This document shows positions 25,423 to 36,060 of a stretch of DNA of 64,000 nt, one piece after another (within the stretch, counting starts at the first letter, position 1; each line of letters starts with the position of its first letter). The translations under genes and the position numbers were made by a program. Source of the stretch: Thecamonas trahens ATCC 50062. Lineage: Eukaryota > Apusozoa > Apusomonadida > Apusomonadidae. The DNA lies in contig NW_013657667.1 in NCBI RefSeq assembly GCF_000142905.1, forward strand, positions 180,831-244,830. Reading direction: 5' to 3'. Below the pieces are notes generated by a model. That model had not been told where the DNA came from. It made no database searches and saw only the letters and a list, made by a program, of their open reading frames with translations.

Positions 25423-25644
25423 GCGCGCGCCCGACCCGTGACTCGAATCCGCCAACCCACCACCATCACCACCGCCACCACCACCATCATCACCGCTACC
25501 ATCATTGTTAAACCCCATCCATCCCGCTCTCTGTCGTGCACTCTGATGTGATGATCAGCAAACCTCCACACCAGATACGCTTTCGCAACAGCAGCAGAGC
25601 ACGCAGCCGGTCGAGTGACTAACCAGCCGTCAGCAACCCCACCG

Positions 25645-25645
<1 letters not shown>

Positions 25646-25679
<34 letters not shown>
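25646..25679. repeat. CA microsatellite
   Basis: Uninterrupted CA dinucleotides just upstream of the RidA-like gene, in its likely promoter or leader. Confidence 0.9.
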
Positions 25680-25719
25680 ACTCACCACTCACCACTACCA
25701 CTACCCCCTGTACCACACT

Positions 25720-26313
25720 ATGTCGTCGACGTCAACCAACGGAATCGGCTATTGCTTCTCAGACCGGGCGCAGGGCATTGCCAACTACCCGCACTGTCGG
25801 AGGGCCAACGGCCTCATTTTCGTGTCGGGCATCTCGTCGCGGCGGCTGGACAACACGTACGTGGGCGTGACCGAGCGGGCTGATGGTGGCTTTGATCTGG
25901 ACATTCGCGAGCAGACTCGTGCTGTCCTCGATAACATTGCCGTCATTCTCGCCCGCGTCGGTGCCTCGCTCGACAACGTCATCGATGTCCAGGTCTTCCT
26001 CGTCGATATGAAGGACTACCCGGGCATGAACGAGGTTTACAACGAGTACTTTGATTCCGAGTCGGGGCCAAGCCGTACCACCGTCGCCGTCCACCAGCTG
26101 CCCAACCCGGCCAAGCTTCTGGTCGAGATCAAGGTCATCGCCCTCGACCCCTCGCCCGAGCCCGCCGTCTACGCCCCCGCTGCTCTCACCGCGCCTGCCG
26201 CTGCATCCTGCCCGGTTGCCTCATGCGCGTCGGTTGTTGCCTGTGCAGGCCTCACCAGCCTCGTCGTCGTTGGCGCTGCCGCGCTCGCTGGCATGTTCTG
26301 GCACCGCCGCTGA
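25720..26313 (+). CDS. RidA-family protein with C-terminal membrane anchor
   Basis: 197 residues. Residues 1-150 form a YjgF/YER057c/UK114 (RidA) domain. The segment ANYPHCRRANGLIFVSGISSRRLDNTYVG resembles the 2-aminomuconate deaminase branch more than classical RidA. The second conserved part is FFDSESGPSRTTVAVHQLPNPAKLLVEIKVIA (FD read as YFD). Classical RidA hydrolyses reactive enamine/imine intermediates; the aminomuconate branch acts in tryptophan and aromatic catabolism. After the domain comes an Ala/Pro linker and a hydrophobic stretch with basic end (CASVVACAGLTSLVVVGAAA onward to MFWHRR, about 169-197), fitting a tail anchor. The ATG at 25720 follows a CA repeat. The stop is 55 bases from the convergent gene's. 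Confidence 0.85.
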   Translation: MSSTSTNGIGYCFSDRAQGIANYPHCRRANGLIFVSGISSRRLDNTYVGVTERADGGFDLDIREQTRAVLDNIAVILARVGASLDNVIDVQVFLVDMKDYPGMNEVYNEYFDSESGPSRTTVAVHQLPNPAKLLVEIKVIALDPSPEPAVYAPAALTAPAAASCPVASCASVVACAGLTSLVVVGAAALAGMFWHRR

Positions 26314-26368
26314 GCTGCAGCCGCTCCGACTCGAGCGGCGGCAACAAGATTGTCACATGGCTGCGAGC

Positions 26369-27058
26369 CTACAACGGCTCGAGCGAGGTGATCGGCTTGA
26401 GATCGTACTTGGCAATGACGTCGGCTACCGTCACGCCCTTGTGTGCATCCATCCAGGTCTCCCACTCGAGACCCTTGCGGACAAGATTGGGGTTGGCCAC
26501 GCGCAGATCGCTCGCCAGCTCGCGCTTGGACGTAGTATAAAAGACGTGGTAGAGCTCATGGACCACCTCCCAAGACGCCGGGCGGAAGACCAGATCCTTG
26601 ACCACGTAGCACGGCGGAACAGTCAGTGTCGATGAAGCTTCCGAGACCGCCAGCGCCATCGGTGGGTGGTGCCGGAGCCACTCGAGATGGGCCTCGAGGA
26701 CCGAGTGCTTGCAGCTCCGCAGCGCGTACTCGGCGAGGAGATCGTCGGCCACATCTACGGTATACATGTAGTTCTGAAGGCTCTCGCGGACCCACTGAAC
26801 GAGCAACATACCGGCCTGCATGGCCCGGAACCCGCGCCGGCTCCGCGCTTTGTTGAACGGTGGCGGTTCGCCGCGTTCGACGCGCTCGTCGACCCACCCG
26901 CGCCCGTCGAGGACCCAATGGGCGGTGTAGAGCATCTGTGCCGCCTCGAGCGCCATCTTGACCACATGCTTCGAGCCGTGGTATTGGGCAGGCACACCAA
27001 AGAACAGGTTCATGGTCGCCGCGCTGTGGTCCGAGTTGGGTGGGCGGGACTGAGACAT
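26369..27058 (-). CDS. Phage/giant-virus-type conserved protein (function unknown)
   Basis: 229 residues, or 214 if started at the second Met, MNLFFGVPAQYH. The pattern NLFF...QYHGSKHVVKMALEAAQMLYTAHWVLDG followed by VQWVRESLQNYMYTVDVADDLLAEY is, as I recall, common in hypothetical proteins of tailed phages and large DNA viruses, sometimes labelled as pyrimidine-dimer glycosylase-like. The label is weak and I do not assign the activity. The HVVKM and WVRES blocks are intact, and the later half (PPCYVVKDLV, YHVFYTTSKRELA) also fits. There is no intron; base composition is like the neighbours, so any transfer is old. Confidence 0.65.
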   Translation of the reverse strand: MSQSRPPNSDHSAATMNLFFGVPAQYHGSKHVVKMALEAAQMLYTAHWVLDGRGWVDERVERGEPPPFNKARSRRGFRAMQAGMLLVQWVRESLQNYMYTVDVADDLLAEYALRSCKHSVLEAHLEWLRHHPPMALAVSEASSTLTVPPCYVVKDLVFRPASWEVVHELYHVFYTTSKRELASDLRVANPNLVRKGLEWETWMDAHKGVTVADVIAKYDLKPITSLEPL

Positions 27059-27258
27059 TTACACGCCAATAAGACCCGGCGTGGCAGGCACCTCTCCACC
27101 TTCTGTGGCTCTCTACTTCTGCTGCGACAAACACAGATGACTTGGGCAAGCAAGAGATACGTTTGCGGCAATGTGGCGGCTTTTAGAACGCTTGTGCTGA
27201 GCTCAGGCGGGCCGGACCAGCACGCATATGTTGCAGTTGCCGCGACAAGGACAACAGA

Positions 27259-28998
27259 TTAGGCCGACTCGGAGTAGTCAAAGGTGTACGAGTCAGAGCC
27301 CGAGGCCGAGGCCGAGGCCGAAGCCGAGCCCGAGCTCGAGCCTGAGGCCGAGCCCGAGCCCGAAGCCGAGCCCGAAGCCGGGCCCGAGTACGGGGCGGCG
27401 GCCTCAGCCTCAGCCTTGTTCTCGAGAACCTTGATCTCCTTGTCGGCGCGGTCGTCGTTGTTCTTGGAGCCGTACTCGGCAATCTGCTCAAACTCGGGGC
27501 GAGTGTCGAGGAAGACGAGGACGTAGACGAGGGCACCGATGATGCCGCCGATGAACGGGCCAAGAAGGATGGCCCACCACGAGCGCGTGAAGCTCTCCGA
27601 GACGATCCACGGCGCCAGCGAGCGGGCCGGGTTCATCGAAGCACCAGTGACAAAGGTGAGCGCAAAGTGACCGGCGCCGAGCGCAGTGCCGATGGCGAGC
27701 GGCGCGTTGGCGCGGGTCTTGAACTCGAGCTTGTACTGCTGATCGACGGCAGTGCCCATGATGACAAAGACGAAGAAGGCGGTCACAATGAGCTCGGCAA
27801 AGAACGCCTGTGCGTCAGTGATGCCGACACCCGCCGTGTTGCGGGCAAGGCCGGCCTTATGGCCGGACTCGCCGAGGAGGCCGTAGGTGGCAGCCGAGCC
27901 CACAAGGCAGCCAGCAACCTGGACAACAATGTACAGCGCACCCTTGATCGGGTCGATCTCACGGGTCACAATCATGCCGGCAGTAACTGCCGGGTTGACA
28001 TGGCAGCCGGAAACGTGGCCAATGGCAGCGATGAGCGAGATGAGAGTAAAGGCAAAGACAAGGCCGTTGAGGATGGCCAGGCCCAGAGTCGAGGTCGAAA
28101 TCGCGGTGCTACACCACACACACCATCATCATCAACATTGCCATCATCATCATGAGTCCATTGCTCCCCACGTACGCCTGCCATACCTGCCAGAGCTCAT
28201 CAAACGACATGAGCAAAAAAAAAAAAGTATCCACTCAGAAGGGGGGCCTTTTTCACCCCCATCCCCCACAGTCAAGCCAGTGGACTGGACGAGATGCAAC
28301 GCCAGTTCCACGAGGAACTGAGAGGAGAAGAGGGGGGTGGGGAAGGAATGGAGGGTGGGGAAGAGGGGGGGGGGGGGAGGGGTCGGAGGGGAGACGCGAG
28401 AAAGTGGGAAGAGGGGATGAAAGGCGTCCTGCTTCGCACAGAAGCCAGCGGGCGACGGGCGGAGGGGGATAGTGGGCGAGCGGGGCGGGCCGGCTACTGC
28501 TGGAACGTACTCCTGGAAGACGGAAGTGAGGGTGAGCGAGGGCAGGAAGAAAAAAAAAAAGTAATCCACTCAGAAGGGGGGCCTTTTTCACCCGCAACCC
28601 GCTGTGCCCATCCCCCACAGTCAAGCCAGTGGACTGGAAGAGATGCAACGCCAGTTCCACGAGGAACTGAGAGGAGAAGAGGGGGGTGGGGAAGGAATGG
28701 AGGGTGGGGAAGAGGGGGGGGGGGTCGGGGTCGGAGGGGAGACGCGAGAAAGTGGGAAGAGGGGATGAAAGGCGTCCTGCTTCGCACAGAAGCCAGCGGG
28801 CGACGGGCGGAGGGGGATAGTGGGCGAGCGGGGCGGGCCGGCTACTGCTGGAACGTACTCCTGGAAGACGGAAGTGAGGGTGAGCGAGGGCAGGAAGATG
28901 ATGTAGAACGAGCCAATGAACTCAGCGAGGAGGGCACGGTTCCACTCGGCCTGGAAAGGCTCCTGGGCGTTGCGGAGGAGGGGTCCGGGGGCAAACAT
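27259..28998 (-). CDS. Orthodox aquaporin (two exons)
   Basis: Exons on the minus strand: 28998-28859 and 28108-27259; the intron is 750 bases, GTACGT...TAG, phase 2. The protein is 329 residues. Exon 1 has the start EWNRALLAEFIGSFYIIFL (TM1). Exon 2 carries the other five helices and both pore motifs: HVNPAVT (Asn85-Pro-Ala) and SMNPARS (Asn206-Pro-Ala). The selectivity-filter positions look water-type: Phe67, His194 and Arg209, and there is no Asp after the second NPA-Arg as in glyceroporins. The C-terminal 60 residues are a Ser/Ala/Gly-rich cytosolic tail encoded by GAGGCC-like repeats. The intron contains a tandem duplication that includes a second copy of the end of exon 1. Confidence 0.9.
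28215..28897. repeat. Tandem duplication, about 340 bases x 2, in the aquaporin gene
   Basis: Copy A about 28215-28549 and copy B about 28550-28897. They are almost identical apart from a short extra segment in B (gcaacccgctgtg region) and G-run differences. Each copy begins with an A-run plus gta(a)tccactcagaagggggg and ends with ctcgagg-free ggtgagcgagggcaggaag. Copy B covers the last part of aquaporin exon 1 and its splice donor; copy A is a second version within the intron. Confidence 0.92.
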
Positions 28999-29156
28999 GG
29001 CAGCGAGAAAAGCGGGTGGCCGAGGCGAGGAAAAGGGCGTGGGTGAGCCGCGACGACTCGCCAATCGGCAGACGCGCGTTTGTTTCCAGAGGCGTCGTCG
29101 GCCTGGCTGTTGCACAGAGATACACCATCCAACAGTAGCAACTACAGATCGCAAAG

Positions 29157-31511
29157 TTAAGCCCGCTCATAGGCCGAGTGGGTGTGATGCCGGAAGAGGA
29201 GCTCCTCATACGTCGGGTATGGGTAAAGCGAGGCTGGGAGGACGAGCTCGGCGGTGTCGGCCGCGGCGCGAGTGGTGGCCATGGTCGAGGCCACACCGGC
29301 AGCAACCTTGGTGGCGGCTGCAGGCGCCTCGCCCGAAAGGGCACCACGGAGGGAGTCGAGATCCGCGGCGAGCTTGGCGGTGGCGGCGGTGAGGTCGCCG
29401 TAAATGCCGGCCTTGTCGGCTGAGAACGAGGTGGTCGAAGCGGCGCCGCCGGTGGTGGCCTCATCGGTGGCGGCGGCGGGGAGGTAGCCCTGCTGCAGCA
29501 TCTTGAGCATGGCGGTGGCCTCGAGCTCGATTGTGGCCGAATAAGCCTCCATGGCAATTTCAGCTCGGGCGAAGACAGCCTCGCGCTCGAGAATGCCGGT
29601 CGACGAGAGCAAGTCGACGTTCTTGTCGGCGGCGATGGCGCCGAGCGCCGAGGCCGAGTCGCGGTTGTTGGGAAGGCCGCGACGCTCGGCCTCCTCGGCC
29701 CACTCGTCCGAGTAGGCGTCACCATTGAAGACCACATGCATCGAGTCCGCAAGGACGGCGCTGACCGCGTCGCGGATCGAGTCGCCGGCGTCGGTCCGCT
29801 TCGAAATGGCCTCGAGGCCGTCGATGACGGCGGCGTGCAAGAAGGTGAGCGAGGTCGAGATGTCCTGGTTGGAGCCGACGGCCCGGAACTCGAACCGGTT
29901 GCCGATAAACGGCATCGGTGCGGTCCGGTTACGGTCCTCGACAGAGGCCCGGAGCGGCGGGACGGCCCGTGTGCCGAGCCCGAGCACCCGGCGAGCGTCC
30001 TCCGAGTAGCCCTCGAGCGCCCCGCCGGCAAGAACCGCATCCATGTGCGCCGTCAGGTTCTCGCCAAGGTACATTGACATAATCGCCGGCGGCGCCTCCT
30101 GCGCACCAAGCCGGTGGTCGTTACCGGCAGTCGCAACCGAGGCGCGGAGCAGGTCGCCGTGATGCGCAAAGGCGTGGACAACGGCGGCAGTAAAGGTGGT
30201 AAATGCCGCCTGCTCAAAGCTCGCCGAGCCCGGCGCACACAGATTGACGCCCGTCGACGTTGTGAGCGACCAGTTGTTGTGCTTGCCAGATCCGTTGAGA
30301 TTAGCAAACGGCTTCTCGTGGAGGAGGACAAAGAGCTCGTGCTCGGCAGCCACATCCTTAAGCACCTGCATCATGAGCTTGTTCTCGTCGGCAGCGACAT
30401 TGGTCACGCCAAAGATCGGTGCCGTCTCGTGCTGCGCCGGCGCGACTTCGTTGTGGAGTGTCGCGCACGAAATGCCGAGTGACCACAGCTCGTCCTGCAC
30501 ATCGCGGAGCATGGCCTTGACCCGCGGCGGGACGGCGCCAAAGTAGTTGGCGTCAGTCTGCTGCCCGCGCGACGGCGCGGCGCCCACCAGCGTCCGCCCC
30601 GACGTCACGACATCCGGCCGCTGCAGGACCAGCTCGCGGTCGAGAACAAAGAACTCTTGCTCCCATCCCACCTCGGGCACAACCTTGGTCGAATCCTTGT
30701 CGCCCAGCGCCCGAAGAACCTTGAGCGACGCCTCGGAAATGGCCTCCATCGACCGCAGCAGCGGCGTCTTCTCGTCGATCGGCGTTCCCTCGTGGGTCAC
30801 AAACACCGACGGGAGACAGAGCGTGCCGGACCGAACCCACGGCGCAGACGTCACATCCCATGCCGTGTACGCGCCGGCACGGTGCGTCCCGCGCAGTCCG
30901 CCATTGGGGAACGACGAGCCGTCCGTCTCACCAGAGAGCAGCATCGAGCCGGTAAACGCCGACGTCACGCGTCCAGACTTGAACGCCAGAAAAGAGTCGT
31001 GCTTCTCGGCTGGCCCCTCGCGGAGCGGTGAAAACATGTGCGAGTACGAGACTGCGCCGCGCGAGACGGCCCAGTCATGCAACGTCGCCGCGATGTCATC
31101 AGCCGCCGCCGCCGACAACGGAGTTCCGTTCGTCTCGCACTCTGCCAGCGCAGCCTGGGACTCGGACGAGAGAAGCGAGAACGAGAACCGGTCAGCCCCA
31201 TATGATGCGTCCACCACAGACGCCGACGACGAAGCCAGGGTGCTCGAGAGCCACTATCCGCCCAGCACCACACACACACATCAACCGTGCCGAGAAACTC
31301 GACCGTGTGAGTCGAATCGCCAGCGGAACAAAATGCCAACCAAACCAGGCGCTACGGCAAACGCACCCCCCCCCCTGCCAACGGCAAGTGGCTACAGGCA
31401 ACGTAGACGAGTTCCTCAACTCTCATCAGAAGATCAGCGTACGCGAGAACCAGTAGAAATAGCAGAGAGTGCAGCTCGGCGTGTAGAGCCAAGGTACGTA
31501 GCCGACAGCAT
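29157..31511 (-). CDS. Type III glutamine synthetase, likely organellar (two exons)
   Basis: ATP-dependent synthesis of glutamine from glutamate and ammonia. The core is clearly GSIII: EVGWEQEFFVLDREL, ATLHNEVAPAQHETAPIFG, NLNGSGKHNNWS and a C-terminal part with GNRFEFRAVGSNQDIS. The large frame has no ATG at its 5' end. A short exon at 31511-31443 fits: ATG, 23 codons, then donor GTACGC, joined in phase 0 to an acceptor TAG just before 31253. This gives 721 residues and an N-terminus MLSATYLGSTRRAALSAIST plus a Ser/Ala-rich stretch. It is basic, lacks acidic residues and looks like a mitochondrial presequence. The enzyme identity is certain; the first exon is my inference. Confidence 0.9.
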
Positions 31512-31636
31512 GCTCGCTTGTGCGGTGCGGAATTGAGCGGTCGCGGCAGTGAAAGAGCGGTGCTTGTTCGCTGTTTGTGGCTGAGGGAGGGAAACGAGTG
31601 TCGTGAGTTTGTTCTACCGTGCGACGGCCTGTGTTT

Positions 31637-32596
31637 CTATTCGAAGGTTCGTGATGTGCACGAACTGACATGCGCCAGACCGTAAAGCACAGCGCGGGCA
31701 AAGGCCTCGGCCGCCGCCGGTGCCGTTGCACCGCGGGCAGGAAACATGTGGTCAGCACCTGGAACGCGGACAACACGGGTGTGCTTGCGGTCGACTAGGG
31801 GCGATAAGTCCGGATCGTAGTCATCGGACGCAACGATGACGATCGGCGTCGAGGCCGGTATCGGGCTGGCCTGAGCGGCTTCGAGCGAAGTGTGAAACGC
31901 CGCCAGCTCAGCGCGGGCGGCGGCAGCAAATTGCGACGTGGCCGAGAGGCAGCACGGCTTGCCGCTCACCGGGCCGACGCATCCGGCCTGCTCCGGCATG
32001 GCGCCAGCGAGCACCAGGTATGGCGAGACGCCGAGCCGGGCCAGGAGCCCCACAATGGCAAACGACCACTGGCCTCGCCCGACATCAGCCATGAGCGCAT
32101 CGTCGGCTGCTGCGCTTGCAGCATCGACGGGATCGACCAGGACTAGCCCGTCGCACCACCCGCTGACAGCCGGCGACGAGACCACCATTGCGCCATAAGA
32201 CCAGCCGACGCACACCCGCGACGAGAACAGCTCCGGGCCACGCGGAAAGGCTTCCATCAGCGCATCAGCCAGTGCTATCGCAGCATCTTGCGCCGTTCCG
32301 GCGGCACCGGCAGTCCCAGCTGCGTAGCCCGGCCGAGTAAAGGTGCAGATGGTGGCATGCGGCGGGAGCCGCGCCGCCGTCGAGACCGCCTTTGGCTCGT
32401 GGAGCCATCCCAGTGCGTCTCCAGTGAAAGGAAGTCCCGCATCGACAACCACTAACGTCCCTCCACCACTGCCATGTCCTGTACACACCAGCGGTGGTGG
32501 TGGTGTGCTGTACGCTCCATGAAGAACCTGTCCCCAGCCAAGCAGCGCCGCGGCCGCGACAAGAGCCACAGCGCCTGCAGCCGACAGCGGATCCAT
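31637..32596 (-). CDS. Alpha/beta-hydrolase, membrane-anchored
   Basis: 319 residues. Residues 4-22 are a hydrophobic N-terminal anchor. The nucleophile elbow is GWSYG (Ser133) preceded by a beta strand. An Asp-containing VIVASDDYDPDL strand and the histidine of VPGADHMFP complete a plausible Ser-Asp-His triad. A cap-like insertion rich in Cys (CVGPVSGKPCCLSAT) lies between. Substrate is unknown; the small size and layout suggest an esterase or lipase-like enzyme. The upstream in-frame extension encodes only CA/GA repeats and is not used. Confidence 0.8.
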   Translation of the reverse strand: MDPLSAAGAVALVAAAALLGWGQVLHGAYSTPPPPLVCTGHGSGGGTLVVVDAGLPFTGDALGWLHEPKAVSTAARLPPHATICTFTRPGYAAGTAGAAGTAQDAAIALADALMEAFPRGPELFSSRVCVGWSYGAMVVSSPAVSGWCDGLVLVDPVDAASAAADDALMADVGRGQWSFAIVGLLARLGVSPYLVLAGAMPEQAGCVGPVSGKPCCLSATSQFAAAARAELAAFHTSLEAAQASPIPASTPIVIVASDDYDPDLSPLVDRKHTRVVRVPGADHMFPARGATAPAAAEAFARAVLYGLAHVSSCTSRTFE

Positions 32597-32901
32597 GGCA
32601 AAGAAGAGAAAGAACTGCGATTGAGCGAGTGAGTGAGTGAGTGAGTGAGAACGTGTGTGTGCGTGTGTGTGTGTGTGTGTGTGTGAGGGAGTGAAGTGGA
32701 GGTTCGCACTGGCATCGATCGGGGTCGAGAGGGGGAAGGACCGGTGAACGAGGTGGGCTGCCGGGGCCACGGGGGACGGAAGCGAGCGTGTGCCGGACTC
32801 GGTCTCGGTCGCAGTAGGGCGACACTAGCCGAGCTGGCTACACCCGTCGCTGTCGACCACGCATCCGAGAGTTCGTGTAGAGGTTGGCACAAGAGGCAGC
32901 G
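32597..32901. promoter_or_regulatory. Divergent promoter region with GA and GT microsatellites
   Basis: 305 bases between the hydrolase and the MED13-like gene. Tandem GAGT units near 32627-32648 run into GT repeats at about 32655-32686. No gene is seen. Confidence 0.5.
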
Positions 32902-35872
32902 ATGGCAGTGAGTATGGTCTGGGCCGAGCTTTCACATACTGGCGTGCCTTGTGCCTCGCTCCGCCTTCCACACGCTCTCGAGGCGAGCAGAGCTCTGGAG
33001 GCCGTCCTGGTCGCCCTCCGCGCAGCAGACACAGTGCCGGTGGTTGACTCGGATGCTGCCGAGCTGCGGGTCTACGGCCTCAACGAGATGGCGCTGGAAA
33101 ACGCTGCTGCCCAACTCGCTCCCATGGGCTTCGCCCTCGGCTCGCCCAGAGCTGTCCCGCTCGACTCGCCCGAGTTTGTGGCTGGCTTGGCGGCCGCGCT
33201 TCCGATGCGCGTCGCTGAGATCCTTGGCGACGGCCATGCGCCGCTAGGTGGCTACGTTGTCGGCGACATGCTTGGCGCGGCGAGGCCCGGTGAGGCGTTC
33301 AAAGGTGTGCCTGCTCTGGCAGTGTCATCGGTTGTCGATGTCGCGACCGGCGCGGTTCTGCTGGTCCTTACCCCAGTCCGCCTCGGCGTCTCAAAGTGGG
33401 TGAATGATGCGGCTTCACGCGACGTCATTGTTGCCCCACTTGCGCTCCGCGCTGTAGTGCAGAAGAGATGGAGTGATGGCCGGGTCGAGGTTGTCTTTGA
33501 TGACCACGTGACAAGCGTCGTTGACGAGTCGGTGCTGTTTGCGGTCGATGCCCAGGCAGTCCTTGCCCACGGCAAGCCACCGATTCTGGGCACCAATCTT
33601 GGCCCGATCCGCGACACCTTTTCACCTGTACTTGACCCGCGACTGGCAAGTCACGGTCGAGGCATCCTCCCGCTGCCGTACACCACCATGCAGTCGTTCA
33701 CGTCGTCTCGCCTCAAGTCGAGCCGGCCTGGCTCGGCCCGCTCGCGCCGCACACCCGGAACTTCCAGTCGCCCGACCACCCCGGGCACCGCCACCATGAC
33801 CTCGCCTGCTCCACTGGGGAGCGATGCGTGGAATGCTAGCGAGGCGATCAGTAGCAATGGGCAAGAGGATGGCAAGAGAAAGGACAAGGACAAGGACAAG
33901 GCCAAGAGCAAGGACAAGGCCAAGAGCAAGGACAAGGCCAAGAGCAAGGACAAGGCCAAAGCAAAGGCGAAAGCAAAGGCGAAAGCAAAGGCGAAAGCAA
34001 AGGCGAAAGCCAAGCGCGCGCTTTCTCGAGGCGATCGCCCGGCAAAGCGGGCAAAGCTTCTGGACAATTCTGCGACAAACCAGGCTGGCAAGCGAGCAGG
34101 CTCAGGGTCGTACTCATCGTCATCGTCGTCATCGTCGTCCTCGTCATACGACTCGTACTCGGAGTACTCTGAATACTCCAGCAGCTACGACTCATACTCG
34201 AGCTACGAGCTACGAGTCGTACAAAGATGGTGGAGACGCACCGGCAGTCGGCGCCGGACTGTCAGACCTGGGTGGGGCTGGAGACGATGTGGCAAGCGTA
34301 GGCATGACCGACCTCACAGGGCCCGTCTTCAACCTCGGGCACCAGTTGGCACGCGAGCCGTGGCTCTCAGCTGCTCTTCTGTATGAGCTGAGCCGGACTC
34401 GCGACACGGTGGTGAAGCAGACGGCGGCATCGCTGTGGGTGGCTGCCGCCAAGCTGACATCGAGCACGCCATCAGGTAGAGGCGGCGAGGCGAGCCACGC
34501 CAAAGCTGCATTGCTGCAACACCACCCTGTTCCGTCGTCGGTTGTCGACGTCAGCGTTTACGCGCCGATCCTGGGCGAGGTGATGGCCAGGATGGAGCCG
34601 CAGGCTCGGGCACGGTTGTTGCCTGCTCTCGGCTCTGCGGTCGAGGCCCAAGTCCGGATGCTGTTTGCACCTTACCCGCTCGCCGGAACGCTGGGCCGCT
34701 CAACGACAGCCGTCGGATGGCAGACTGCCGCCAAGCAGATCGCGCAGGCGGCGCCGTCAAGCGGCGCCACCAGCGCAATGCACAACCCGGACCCCACATG
34801 TGGGCCAGTCACCGTTGGCTACGCAGAGAGCTGGATCGAGACCGATCCCAACTTGCTTGAGCTCTGGTCGTCGGCAATGCTGGAGCCGCTCGCTGGTGCT
34901 GTAGGCGCACGGTATGTGGTGCTAGCGCCGTCCGCTGAATCGCTTTGGCGGCGGGCACTGGCACTCGGTCGGAATGCCGCCTGCGAGTACGAGACCGCGC
35001 GGCTGGGCACTCTAGCTCCGATTCAGCTCGACGCGCCGGGGCTCTCCAGTGCGGGAGGCGTTGCAACACTTGAGACTGGGAGCGTCGATGACTACCTCAA
35101 ATCGCTGAGTACTGCACTTGGTGCAGTTCGGGGTGCCGAGACAGGCGGTGAGCCTGCTGTTGTCCTTGTGGTCAACGCCTTCCCCGAGGCGATGCTGCCA
35201 GCGGCGAAGCTCTGGGCCTGCATCGGTGCCGCGGTAGGGGACCAGGCCGTGGTGCGAGTTGTGCCGCTGGCGGCAGTGTGCGAACCGAGCAGCGGCAAGT
35301 ATGCCCTCGCTCTGGCGCACGATGTGTACGCCAGCGTGGGTGCGAGCTCGCCACGTGCGTGTGGCGGCGGCCTGGTGACAGACCACTGGCGCCCGGCAAT
35401 CGCCGCTCCTACGCTCCGCGACCGTGTTGTCGTCGTTGCTGTTGCGGCCACCATCCGGTCTGGCCAAGTCGCTGTCGTCGCTACCGACGGTGAGGGCACT
35501 CTCGCCGTTCACGGTGTTGTTGCCGCCGCAAACTGCGGCGAGCTGGCGCCGGCTCTTGTGGCCAAGGTCGCTGAGGCCAAGTGGCAGCCTGGCTCGGCCT
35601 TTACCGCCGTCGCTGTTCAGGCTGCGCAGCGCGGCGGCTCAACAGGCCTCCCAAGCCTCGCCTCACTCGACTTTGGACGTGATTGCCAGCATTGCACCGG
35701 CGCCGTCTTTGTAGGCGGTCACGTCGTGGCTGTCAAGCCTGAATCCGACGCAGACCTTGTCTCTCGGCTCCTCGCACCGCGGCCGTCGCCGAGCACGCCA
35801 ACCGTGACCACGCCGCAGCCGCCCCTCGTCGCCCTCCTCGATCACCTCGCGGTTCTCGGCTCTGTGGCGTGA
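32902..35872 (+). CDS. Mediator subunit 13-like protein (frame broken by a 7-base repeat)
   Basis: Two overlapping frames make one protein. Frame 1 from the ATG at 32902 encodes about 435 residues: an unrecognised folded-looking region, then low-complexity Lys/Asp/Ser repeats (KDKAKSKDKAKS) and a Ser/Tyr-rich run. Frame 2 continues to 35872 with a region resembling the C-terminal PIWI-like domain of MED13: VTVGYAESWIETDPNLLELW, ARYVVLAPSAESLWRRAL, CEYETARLG, and a later strand with KLWACIGAAVGDQAVVRVVP. The frames join exactly if one copy of the 7-mer ctacgag at 34203-34216 is discounted, giving 987 residues. MED13 tethers the CDK8 kinase module to core Mediator. The match is by pattern only. 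Confidence 0.6.
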
Positions 35873-36060
35873 TAAAGTCTCGACTTGTGACAGTATGCAG
35901 CCTCTGATCGAGACAGGCGAGTCGATGTGAACAGGAGAGGAAACATGAACCAAAGTGGGAACAACGGCACGGGCGAACACTGCTCGCGAGAGGAGCTCCT
36001 TTTCGCCTTGGCAAGCCCTCTGCGTGGACAAGAACCTTGGACGTGCGGCAGCCGGGCAAC

